Shown in pieces: positions 22,237 through 34,500 of a stretch of DNA of 64,000 bases (positions within the stretch are counted from its first letter, which is position 1; each line of letters opens with the position of its first letter). The stretch lies in contig FN649750.1 of NCBI GenBank assembly GCA_000310025.1, positions 1,157,502-1,221,501 of the forward strand, read 5' to 3'. The stretch is from Ectocarpus siliculosus (lineage: Eukaryota > Sar > Phaeophyceae > Ectocarpales > Ectocarpaceae). Position numbers and translations under genes: made by a program. The notes under the pieces are model-generated. The model was given only the letters and a program-made list of their open reading frames with translations, had not been told where the DNA came from and made no database searches.

Positions 22237-24275
22237 ACCCCGCGCGCAACGCCATGGAGTTCAACGAGAATGGGCTCGTTGAAGGTCGTTTCTGCCCTGC
22301 ACTTCCGCAATATTCTGCTGAGTGTGAATGTGGCGTTTTCGACGTCAGTTTTCTGCAGCCAGTCTGTCGCTGATGCCCCGTACGCGTGCTGCATTGGACG
22401 GGATCACGACCACGGGCGGAGGAATGGATGGGTCAGAGGAACATGAAGAGTTTTCCGTTGCGGTAGGGCAGCCAGCAGTGGTGTCAGAAATAACCGTTGT
22501 TCTCTGGTAAGGGTGGAAGCACGCACCATTTTAGGCGCGAACCATAGATATTAGAGTGGGGAGATTACATGGGGCAGGTATAGAAAAGGCCCATTCGTCT
22601 ACTCAAACGCAGTTCTTGAATCGATGTTGAATATATGCCCCGCAAGTTTGAAGGGTTTCGTAATGTCTAGACTAGAGAAGCCCAGGAATTCAGAGCACGT
22701 GTTGCTGCCGAAGGTGCGAGGAAGGCGACTTAAGGTAATCGGAAACCCCGGCGCAATATATAAATACCCGGTGGTTGGGGTTGGGAAAGGGCGTACGCAC
22801 GTGTGTGGTGCGTGCATGTATCACGCAAATGAGTTCTTAACCGGCTGCGCCAACCGGCTGCAAACACAAGTATTTCTGTTTTTGGCGTGACAAAGAACCC
22901 GATGATTTGCTTGTTCAAACCGGTGGTGAAGTGCATGGGCGCGTCATTGGCCTGCGGAAGGGAATGTACGCAGGTGTACCAGATCGAAGAAATAGACGCC
23001 CCGGGGAAAATGAAGTAAGTGCTGCTTGTACGATAGACAAGGGTGGCACCACACCCCTGTGGGTTGGTGCTGTGCTATGTAGGCACAGGGTATGGTATAT
23101 TTTAGTCGACTTTTCGCCGTCCGCCAGAATGATGCAAATAGAAAATGAGGAGTGACAGACGTGTCCCTCCCTGCAGTCTGGTCTGGTGACACGCAACAAT
23201 ATGTCGTTTGCAAGTTCTTTGCTTGCTGATTGCGAGAAAATCGCGAGTCTGCTGGATGCCAAGTGAGAAACTTTGTGTGTTCTTGAGTGTGGGCTCGATG
23301 TCTTTGTGGGCATAAGTATGCATCCATGTTGTATAGGTTATGGATTTTGAACAGCTCTCGTCAAGGGTCGAGGGACTCGCGGCGTTTTCTGGTGCCACCT
23401 TCTGATCGAGAAAATGACATTGACTGATGGTCTATGTACTGCGTATTTTCCAGACGACGCCCAGCGAGACGCTGTGTTTGGGATTTTTGAACCGCGATCC
23501 ATAATTGCAGTTGATTATTTGAATTTCTACACATAAATAACATGTGTAGCGGGACGTCAACTCTCTTGGGGTCCTTTTCACAGGCGCTGCTACAGCAGTC
23601 TAGAGTTTATCAGCGGCGGCATGAGTCTACACCAATGTACACCAATCAATGTAGACTTACTTCGCTTCGATTCGGTGTTTCGTGAACTTCGTATGTGACT
23701 CTACACCTCTCTCTTCACTTGTAATCACCTCGAAGCTACTGCTGTGTAGAATTTGTTCGACCACACATAGATAGATGCAGGTTGTTGCTGCATTGCTTTG
23801 TTCTCTCCTCGATTTGCTCTATCCACTTTCATGTCCACAAAAATGCAGCCGGAATCCAACACGAAAACCAAGCCCAAGCGCACGCGGCACATGATGATGA
23901 CTCGGCAATAAAAAGCCTGAATCTTGCATCATGACGAACATCTGACAACAACGCCTAATCACCACCATCATCGTGTAGTCTTTCCTCGCGTTGCGTTCGT
24001 CCTTAGTAAAAAGGCGAAAGGCCATAGTGCAAGTTCTTGATACAGATCGACTTGATCATTTAAATCTGCCGGTGTAGGCGACGGAGATGGACGGTACAGT
24101 GTACAGACGGGCGTTTTTTTTTCACGGGAGGTACTCCTTTTGTTCGTCCGAAAAAAGTTTCAACATTTGAATTCTGTGAAGACCACAACAACAATCCCAA
24201 CGCATGTGAGCGACATCCACACAAAGACCAATTCAGAACAGCTTCACGCACTACAAGGAGGGCACCTAAGTCCAC
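22237..24275. other. Intergenic stretch, no gene recognised
   Basis: Short ORFs only. ATATATAAATA at about 22757 resembles a TATA element but has no gene at the expected distance. I see no repeat of note. Confidence 0.4.
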
Positions 24276-25110
24276 ATGGCTGGACATCCTCCAGGCAAGA
24301 GCAAGAGGCGAGGGTTCGGTCGAATTAGAACTGCTGGTGGCCAGTTCGGAAAGCGTCCGGCACCTCCTCCTCCTCCTGCATCAGACGACCCACTCGTCGT
24401 GCAAGAAGACAACGATGAGCCGCAACTTGATGGCATTGGAGAACACGAGGACAAAGGAGGCGGGAAGGACGACAGCAGCGGGAGCGAACACAGCAGCGGC
24501 ACGCCAGAAGACGTAATGTGTGACGGGACGACCCAAGGACAGAGGCACGCGGTGTCGCAAAAAAGATCAACTCGCGTGTTGCCGATTGCAACGTACGCGA
24601 CTCCGCAGCGAGCGGGCGCGACCAAAGGGCACCACCCCTGGAGGACCGGGACGAGGCAAGACAAAGATGACGACATGGGCCAGGATGGTTATGAAAGGCT
24701 CCAAGGGAGCACGGAGGGAGGCTCGGCTCGAGAATACCAAGGAGCAACGTGAAAAACGACGGTCCGCAGAAGAAAAGCGAGCAGCTCGGGCGGCGGCCCT
24801 GCGTGAGCGGAAGAAGATCTACACCGAGGCGCGCGCTGCTCTTCTCCAGGTAAGCACACAGTAGCGGTATTTCATGCCGTCGTTTAGCTGGGTAGCTTCC
24901 CACCTGTCTGTTGCTGTGGGTCGACTGCCGATTGTTTTTTCATTTCAGGAAGGCGAAAATAACATCCCGCTGGCGGGGCAACCCTCAACCCTTCCCCGTG
25001 CTTTGTTGAGTGCCGCTCAGAAAAACCGCGCGTGTGCGTTTTGCGTTGTTGGCGTCGCCCGCAATACATTTGTCTACAGTAGACCTAACCCGCTCACTAA
25101 TGAATGGTAG
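24276..25110 (+). CDS. Unassigned basic/low-complexity coding candidate
   Basis: An ATG at 24276 opens MAGHPPGKSKRRGFGRIRTA, then a Pro run and an acidic Ser-rich stretch. A second frame carries a charged, probably helical segment (KEQREKRRSAEEKRAARAAA) up to a good donor at 24849 (CTCCAG|GTAAGC). The frame switch could be a small intron (for example donor after AAT at about 24518 and acceptor at about 24610) or a frameshift. A following exon may start after CATTTCAG near 24950 and is open to about 25110. No domain recognised. Proximity to retroelement debris makes a mobile-element origin possible. Confidence 0.3.
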
Positions 25111-25817
25111 ACGCAAGTTGTGTAGTGGGATAGAAAACACGAACACGACTTATATTCAAAGAGTTTACCGGCGTGTGTGTGTATTTTTATTTGTATCGAC
25201 CTCGCTAACCGGCTGACCAATGAAAAGACGCCAGTCTCAGTGCGGTTGAAAACACACAACACTTCTAAATGCCATTAACTGGGACCCCGTGAGGGGGTGG
25301 CACGGGGGAGACTAGCCTATTCTCCTGATCAAACACAGAAAAGGTAGCAACAGAAGAAACTGCACACGTCTTCGAAGGCTGCTACCTTGTACTCGATTTT
25401 GTTTTGGAGTGCGTTCATCGTCATCCTCCTTCCTTCCAACCCTATCGTTCTCATGGTCGTTTTCACAGCAACTTCTCGACATTTCGCCTCTACATAGTAG
25501 CCCTGCGTCGTTTGTGGTGGGGAATGTCGTCTGGCTCGAAGCTCTTGCTCTCTTCCACGCCATTATTCCCTCCTCGACTGCTGCTTTGGTCTCTGCCTTG
25601 TCCTCCTCCCGCTCCCTCTCCTCTTCCTTCATCGCTGCCAAACGAATCCCCCTTCATTGCCATCATGGTCGTTACTATCTGCACTACTACCGAGATCCCA
25701 ACCTATTGGCCGTGGTGGGAACTGATCAAGAAGTATCCCATGACGTCTGAAAACCTCACGAGCTACTGTAGTACCGATAGAAAACGAGCCAGCTCGAAGG
25801 TAAACCGTCTCCGAATC
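25111..25817. other. Stretch with low-complexity ORFs only
   Basis: Ser/Leu-rich plus-strand and Glu/Lys-rich minus-strand ORFs mirror one another here. No splice-supported exon was found. Confidence 0.35.
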
Positions 25818-26522
25818 CTATTGGTATGAAAAGCCTTTAGGCGAAGCAAAGGCTGTTTCGTCTTCGAAATTACCCTTGCAAAAGGCTTCATAAGCCAAGT
25901 GGTTGGCGATGGCTACGATAAGTCGACTTGTACCTTTGCCAAGACCACCATACGTTGAAAAAGCAGCAGTAAGGAGGGTAGATCTATCTAAACGGGTTGG
26001 AAGTTCTCGCATAGTGATTTGCCTTACTTGCAGCTCGGTCTTCGAGGGCAGATCCTGGCTTTTGGATCGACTTGTCGATGTTTCTCGACCTGCGGATGGA
26101 TTGACGATTTTTACCTCTATAAGAATGGACTTGGTGCAGAGTTCCTCTTCTTTATCTCCTGCGTGTAATCCTGGGTGGATTACCAAATCCATCTTGTAGA
26201 GTCCTTTTCCCCTACCAGTGCCTGTAGTGAAAGGGGAAGAGTCTTCCACGGCAATAGGCATGTGGCATTCGCGTATTGTGTTTAATATCACGCGAACCAT
26301 CCTGTTGTGCAGGAAGGTCGAGGCACCGGTTTTCGTGCAGATCAGGGAGTGATGTCGGCTCACCCGTTCCTTGCACGGCGACAATGCACCTGCACCGCAA
26401 AGTCTGCCTTTGTCACATTCAGTTTGATCGTGGCTCCCCAACACACGACCTATTGAAGCTCGATACAAGTCAGGCAGCACTCGTTCATCTGGCGACAGTC
26501 CTTGGGTTGTCAGCCACGACAA
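25818..26522 (-). mobile_element. Retroelement-derived ORF fragment, C-terminal nuclease-like region
   Basis: A 234-codon uninterrupted minus-strand frame lacks introns, unlike the host genes around it. It contains a Cys/His-rich patch (CDKGRLCGAGALSPC, then SRHHSLIC) followed by KMDLVIHPG and ILIEVKIVNP. The order Cys/His cluster, RHxx, D-V-I and E-V-K resembles the C-terminal region after the reverse transcriptase in some LINE-like elements, where D...ExK forms a PD-(D/E)XK-type nuclease core. The reverse transcriptase itself is not visible upstream, so this would be a truncated or decayed copy. Assignment is by motif only. Confidence 0.45.
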
Positions 26523-28518
26523 AAATCCCTTGCCTTTCAGTCCCTCCTTGCAGATACTGATACTGCTGCTCTCGTTCTGTTCATGACTACAAAAACTGCG
26601 GCAAGCACCCGCATGCCATCACTTGCCTCGTCTCGTGTTCACTCTACATGAACGATTACGATCTATTGCCGCCGGTTTCGCTTTGGTGCGTGCCCCCCCC
26701 TCCTTTCGTCATTCTTATCAGCCGGTCCATCAGTTGAAATTGGACACCATCGTGGAGCACCCGGAGGAAGCTCTATCCACCGACAGCAAGAAAGGGCAGG
26801 CGTATCGGCAGGCGTATGCCATCTTGTTCTTCGTGTCTTTGGAGTACTTCCTACTTCGGATTTTTGAGGTTATCGAGACGCGTTTGTTGACGAGTTGTCG
26901 AATTAGCTTCCAGAACAAGGGTGGGATTTGCTTTTTTGTTAGCGTTGAGTTTTGGGGACGCAATGCCACCAAATAGTCCTGTCTAGCAATAGGTTTTGAA
27001 TTACCAGACATGCCTAGCGAGACCCTGATTCAGCCCCCGATGTAGGCTTACACTTCCCTTGGTTCCTGTTTGGCGGAGCAGGTTGAATGATAGATTTCAC
27101 CCCATGGAGCACAGCAGACTTGCAGCAATCGGGGCAGGCGTGACCGATCGGGTGGTCCGGTCGTGGTGTCGGGAGTTCGTCGCCAACAGGAGGTTCAAGA
27201 CTCGTGTGTGCCAAGATACAGAAGAAGAAGAATCTGTTCTGGTGTGCTCTCACTTTATCCCCCCGTTGACAACGGAGGAGGTGGATGGGTGGTGGGATTC
27301 CCTGGTGGTTTTCTTGCCTCGGGGTGGAGGCTCGATATTCTATCGACGACCAATAGCACAGGATGAAGGCGAGAAGGCGGAGAAATCAGCAGCACACGGC
27401 GCTTGATAAGGTAGACGGATGAATAAACCTTCGCATGGGTCGGATTTATTACAAGCGGGTGAAGGTAGGGATCTTCTCATGGATCCAATGGTTCTGAGGG
27501 AGGTAGGCGGTCTCGTATGGATCCATGCCATGGCGGGGCACGGGTACGTAGATAATTAGGATCCAGGCACATCCCATGTATGGATGCTACGTTGGGCTGG
27601 AATAGAAGTCGTAGGCATATACAGTATTCCTAACCCTAAGCTCACTAGGAAACCTAAGTTCACGAGCAGCGATGGCTAGGCGGCGATAGAGGATTAGCAG
27701 GGGTTCTAAAGGCTTTACTCAAATGTAGAGGACTTGCGAAGGGTGTCGCGAAAACTGACGAATGGGCGTAGGTCTGAAGTGAGACAGCCGCGGGAAGGTA
27801 CAATTACGGGAAACTAGAGGCTGACTGCCAGTGGGCAGTTGTATGGCGGACTGCACGTTGGCAGTAGCCTGGAGTAGACCTCGACTTGGGTTTAGTGAAT
27901 GGTCAAGCACCATTTGGGGACTCGGTTACTGCGGACCCCTGCGTATAGTAGCAATAGCCGGTTTCCCCCCGGCTGGATATACATAGCTGACTTGCGTGCG
28001 GAGAGTGATAAAGAGACAGTTTTTGAGGGGGAATCAGGCGCGAGGTTCCTACCCTTCTCTCTCTATCGTTGGTGATCTAGAAACAGATAATGACCAAGCA
28101 AATCGACAACAACAACTGACTCTAAAACAAGACTGGCTTTCATTTACCTCCTGCTCTGAAACGTTACTAGCTTGGGCGACATAGCCCGAATGGCGGCTAC
28201 ACTCGTGCTCGAAAGGAGCAACGACAACGAAACGGGATGACCACAAAAGTGACTACAAGGCGCAGGAACGCACAGAGTTAGAAAACACCTTCTTCGTGAC
28301 GCAAAGATAGAAGTCAGAATACGGGAAGGCCATGCTGTAACATTGTTCGACACGCAATAATGCAAACGAGGCAAGGTCAATACCGAAACTTCGTCGCTTG
28401 CTGTTTTTTGCCCCGTTGATTTGTTGTGCGTTACATGGTTAGTCGCCCCCGGGAAATCCAACACATACAACCCCGATTGGATCAAAATTCACACGCCACG
28501 TACTAGGAGACGTTCAAC
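26523..28518. other. Probable retroelement debris, no gene recognised
   Basis: This stretch between the retroelement ORF and the 3' end of the kinase gene has several short unrelated ORFs and no exon chain. Terminal repeats were not found. Confidence 0.35.
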
Positions 28519-31500
28519 TTAACCACCTCGGTCGTCTACACCACCACCACCTTCATCCCCCGCCGCCCCCAGCCCCGGTGACACTGCCGGCAACCCTGGT
28601 CTCCAAGGACCCGCTGTCCGTGTGTTGCTAGCCCCCCGCCCACTATCTACTCTATGCGGTCTCTTCGCCGCCGCGGCTGCCGCGTGCGCTTCGCTGCTCC
28701 TGCCCTTCACCGAAAAGAACGTCGACCCTACGTCCTCCATGGACGGCGGCGGCGGTGGCGGTGCTCGACCTGCCCCGAACAGCCTTGCCACGAACGTCAC
28801 CGGCCCAGATTCCACTGGTCTTCCTTGTGGGCCTAAATCAGCGCCTGAGAGGTTCTTGCCACTGAGGCTGCGGACTAGCCCGGACACGGCCTGCCCTGCG
28901 CTATCTCCACTTGTCGCGGCTTCGTTGTCGGTAACACGGGCGGACGGAACGATTTGCCGCTCATGTGATACGAGTCGACCGATCCACGGGATCGTGTTTT
29001 CGTTTCGATCATGGTACGGAATATTGAATCCTCAAGGCCGATGGCGTAGGTTACAAGAATTCATTTTCTGTGTACCATTGGCAGGTCATTTTGTGACGTA
29101 TAGAGCTCCGTTCTTCTTATTGATGGTACATGATGGACGAAGTACCGGAAAAGGGCTACTGTACGACAAATTAATGGTTTCAATACTAGAAAAACACAGT
29201 AAGGCCATCACAGGAGGGAGGCGGGCTTAGTTGCTGGAATTCTAGGCTACGACGAACCTCGTCGATCATAGAGGCCCCATAAGAGAGAAAACCTACAGCA
29301 GGGTGGGTCTTGTATGGTTCCGGTCTACATGCGTACTCTATCGGCACGAGAGAGAAATTACCTTGTACGCAGGATTTCGACACGATAAGCAACAACAGCA
29401 ACAACAAGCAACAAGCAACAAGGAATAACCACAACAACAATATCGAGAAATATCTTCATCATCATCAAAATCAACAACACGCCGCGGCTGAGTAGGGCGG
29501 CTCCATTGCCTGGAGAAGACAAAGGCTGGTTGTGAGCCACTTTCTCCGAGAATGAGATTGACAATATTTCGAAACGGTGTTCGTGCTATCCCCACCATTG
29601 GATTTGTCGGCGCCTCCCTCGAGCAGCGCGCTCATCTTCCGAGTGCCGTACTGGTCGTCCTCCTCCTCGAAGAGCTTGAGGAAGTCGAACAGGGTACCGA
29701 GGTCTAGCGGGTGGGGAACGTACTCGTCCACAAGGTCTTCCTCCAGGAATGCCTGAGCAATACACGAAACGCCAAAAGCAGTTCAACTTCCAAGATTAAC
29801 CTCCGAAGAGGTGTGCCTGGTTCATTTGGGGGGGTGATTGAGACCCGTGCCCAGCAAGAGCATTCGCCATGCGTAACAAAAGTACCCAGCTGCTGGTTCA
29901 CGAAAGGTTTTCTTCTCCTCTTTAGATAGGGGTTCTGGAAGTATGCATACAATCACGGATAGACTACCGTACGTGCTATTATCCATATCGCAGGGATGTG
30001 TTTGAAGCATTTACAGAGGGTGTTGTTTAGTTTTGCGCCACAAACAAATGATATCGCTACACCCGACAGAAATGTGCAAGTTTGACACACTACAGCAAGG
30101 ACTTGGGGACTAAACGCTTCTTGGGTATTGTACGACGATGGATCGATTGTCTATCGCACTCCGGAAGCCCTCGAGAGAATGCGAAGAGGCGGCGGGGCCA
30201 CTGAGAACATGCAACGCCGAACAATATCCCGTGTGGCTATCAGCCACAACACTTCTGGCGAAAAAGGCAACACCAATTTTGTATACGCTGAAGTTGGGGG
30301 CGGCGGTAGCGTCGAAGCGGCCTGAAACCTTTGCGCCCCCGATGACAGCAGACACCCCGAACACCCACACCGCCCACGCACATCAACCCGAGCAGCATTT
30401 GGTTGGTTAATCCCATTCTTCCTCCCTCCGGCAATAATATGTCATTGCAACCTCTGTTCCATTTTTGTATTTTTTTCCCCTCAAATACTTCTTGCGAACA
30501 AGGGTATGGTTCATCGAACCGCGTGATCTATCACCCTCCCTCCTGCCATCCCCCATCCTCAATTAACCCTCTTGTACAAACCTCCAGATCGTCAAACGTG
30601 ACGCTCCCGGCGGACGTGGTATGAAGCAGCAGCTTCGTCGAAGGCCCGGGCTCGTTCAGCTCTTCTCCCTCCTGCCCTGCTCGGCCGCTAGTGTTCATGG
30701 AGCGAATGGAAGTGGCGACTTCGAGCTCATGGGCGCGCACTCTCCGGCAAAATTCCGTGCCCGACATTCTCGGCATGTGAAGGTCCACCACGGCTACCTG
30801 ATAGTAACCCTCGAGGATCATGTCCATCGCTTCTTCGGCCGAGTGCGCCACCTTGAAGACGGACACACGAACACAAACCGTTCGCAGGATTGTACTGAAA
30901 TTGCTCAAGGAGTGTTGTTGTCTCCTGCGGCGAGGTGGGTGTGCCACGGTGCAGCACTGAACAGCGTAGCACATCGTACATGTAGAAACAATTAGGGACG
31001 TGCTTTGGTTGCGAGGTGGAGGTTGGGGGGAGGAGATTGGACTATAAACTGGATGCTCACGAATGTGCAGCTTCGCGTTGCCCGAACTCTTAGCAACCCC
31101 CCCGCCAGCCTCGCAACCTTCAAGCATGGTAGTTGTGGCGCCCGTTTCAGAGCTGTACGCACGCACCCCACCACAAATTCTGCTTCTGATGCCTCTGTAT
31201 CCACACACTGATCCCCAGAGCTACGGCTGTGGTGTTCCTTCTGGTCCCCTTCCCCGTGCTGTTGGTCGCGCCTCGGCGACATACGATGATGCTCCACGCG
31301 GTTGTTTGAGTATTTTTAATTGCAACGTCGAAAGAACGCCGACGTTGAAGATAGAGGGGAGCACCCAAAGCCCCAAACCCGAATCGGAGAGTGCATAGCA
31401 CTCCCACCCACCACCCATCCTGTGCAACGAAGTCTACTCCCCATGTTCAACACTTGAAACTCTAGCGGTCTCTTCTCACCGTGACAAAGAAATTTCTTTC

Positions 31501-34500
31501 CTTGAGGCGGGGGAGTGCCCATCGAACCAAGCCCTGCGGATCCACCAGGAGGATCTAGATGGTGAAGAAGGTCATCATCATGGACGCCGTCACCCCGAAA
31601 AATATATTTGCAAGGCGAGGACAAGGTTCGGTGAAAGGCTCAGCTGGGCTAGCGAGCGCGAGGGGGGAGGGCACTTGGGTTTCAGAGTAAGATACTTATC
31701 TCAGGTAGTACATTAGATCAATGCGGGCTTGGGTAAAGTCAGTACATTTGGCCAGCTCAGTGGAGGAAATACGACGATGTCAACAACGCCAGCAACGACA
31801 ACACGAACCACACTAGCGACGACGCTGCCATAGCTTCGATCGAGGATTTTCATTCTCCACGCAATCTCACTGCTTGGTAGCCTGTTCGGCGCGATCTGAC
31901 TTATGCTCTAGCCCTAGCATGCCCTACCCTGTCATTGGGACAACTTCTCACCTCGAGAGTTTGCTCACTCTCTTCCGTGTCCTCCTCGCTGTCTCCCGTG
32001 TCTCCCTCCCTTTCCTCCGAGATGTTACTCGCGACCTTTCCTGTCCCCAGCCAATTCATGCTCTGAAACAGAACCAACGTGTTGGTGGACGGCGTGCACG
32101 GGTGTTTGTTCGCTTGGTTATTAGCATTCGTTGTTTCACGGGGTGGTTTCTGGGCGATTTTTTTTGTGTTTTATTGTTCGGTTGCTTGTTTGCCCGTCCA
32201 TTGTGGTTATCATTTGCCATTTACCGTTTGTTCAGTACTGCTGTCGCGACACTCATATATTGATTTTCTGTTTGGTCGTGTGCTCGACAAGGGCAACAAA
32301 TGGTGATTTCCAGGAAAAACATCAGTCCCTATGAAAGTGAGATAGCCCGGGGCGGTCACGGCCGTCTGGTGGACTGACTTTATGACCCTTTCTCTCGAAC
32401 TAACCTGATACCTTTTCGTCAAGCCCACCGCAGTTGTGCCTTAAACTTCCTACCTGTGCTCAACAATGATCAATCGGCATTATTTCCATTTATTGTTCTT
32501 CCCCGTGCAGGTTTTGCGACCTTATTCCCTCTGTTGCTGGCTCCGCACCTAGACTGCATGCCCCAGAGAATGTGACCCAGAAGGCAGGAAACAAAGCAAG
32601 ACCAGCACAAGAGGCCTGGCAATTCCGGAAAAAAACTCACGTTGGACTCCACCAGGGTCTGGACCAGGCCCCCGAAAACGGACGCCTTCTTTGTGACCGC
32701 CGCCGCCGGTGACGGAGCCGAGGATGGCCGTTTCAAGAACAGCCCCGAAGTCAGCCTCGCTGCCGCCATCCCCGCCGCCCCCTGCCCGGCGGCTCTCGCG
32801 ACCGCCTCGTGCTTGTGCATCGACACGTTCCCCTTGTCGCCGGCGGCGGCAGTTTTTCGCATCGCGCCCCTGACCTCCTCGGCGGCGGCCGCGGCCTTGC
32901 CCGGGTTTGCCTCGTCCTCCTGGAGGCTTTCCCTGAGCTTGTCGAGGCCGCCCTCGGTTCCAAGGAGGTTTCTAACGGTGATGCTGAGCGATCTTCGCTT
33001 TGAGGTCCGTTCCCCTCCCGCCGCGAAGCGCTTTGGCGAGTTTGGCGAGGATCGTGATATTCGGTCGACGGGGGTGGACGTAGTTGCCACGGAGGCAGCT
33101 GCGGTGGTTTCTCCGATGTTGGTTTCCCCTGACCATGCGGCGGCGGCGGCGGTAGGGTCCGGGGCGCTGGAAGGCCTCCTGTTGGCATGTTCGTCTGGAT
33201 TGAAACCACAATCCGTCGCCACCCTAGACACTCGAATGTCTTCCAAACGTGGGACGTTGGGCCTCGCCGACACGCTCTTACCACGGCCACTGCTGCCGAC
33301 GATTGTCCCGCCAAGGCTCGACCGGTACCCGTGCCCGATAGTGTTGCGGTCAGTCCCGCCGGCGCCACCCACGCTCTTTCTGCTGCTTCTTGCGCGGTCA
33401 TCACTATCGAACTCCATGACATTGGTCGTCTGGCTGCCTTCCAGAGAGATCTAGGTCAAGGGTAGGTCGAAGGGATGGGGAATGCGGCGGGGAGGGAGGG
33501 GCGGTCGCGACGAGGAGGGGAGAGACGAGTTCCCTCTCGGGAGCGGGTGGGAACGCGGGCGGCCATCTCTGCATCTCTGCTCACGCGATGAAATCGAGAA
33601 TCCGATTTAGTATGAGCTCGTGGTTCAGAACCTATACCGGAGGATCAGCCCCCTTTCGATCCTTCGAAAAATACCCCTTCTTGTTATGGTCAACAAAATT
33701 TCCTCCGAAGACTCCTTCTTGGAAATTTTGCTCCCCTCAGTCTTCTCCGTCCAACCCGAGTCATAACTTCAATTTATTTTCCACTATCTATCTGGAACCT
33801 CAATACCCGCTCCCGCGTTTTCCCATCTATTCCCGTCTGAAACAACATCACCTCCACCATTGTAGAACCATTGCGTTCCCTGCCCCGCGTATTCAACACC
33901 AAAACATCTCTCCCCTCTCATCCGCAAGCCATACTTTGAGAGGAATGCGTTCTTGAGTGGTTAGCCGTTGACCACATGCCGGAGACAGCTGAGTGTCCCC
34001 ACCCCCGAGCGTTCCCTTCCTGCACCCACTACACACCTCGGTGTCTTGGATGGCCGGGAGTATAGTACCCCTCTTCTTTGCAGCCGGCAAGCCATGGAGG
34101 GAAGATGGCGCCGACGAAGACAGGCGTGGCGACGGGTTGACAAATGTAGGTGATGCGGCCATAGCCCCTGGCCGTGGAAGCGCAGCTGCTCCTGCTCCTG
34201 TCGCCCCTGCTCGAATGATTCAGCTCACGTGTGTTATAGAGTGCCGACTACCTCTTTTGAGCACGGCTGAAAGCCTCGCAATGTCTTAAACGATTGAGCT
34301 ATCACATACGTTGGCGACGTAGTCGGCGGCTGAGCCTCATTTCGTCCGTAAATCTTCATGTCTAGAAAGAAGAGAGCCTCAGTTTCTTGTGGAGACGTTT
34401 CTTTTGAGCGGGTCGGCACTGGAACTAAAGGTTTCACAGTGGCGAAGGGACACGCTGTATTTGGGGACAATGACGAAATATTTGTGTGTCTTCTCTTCCC

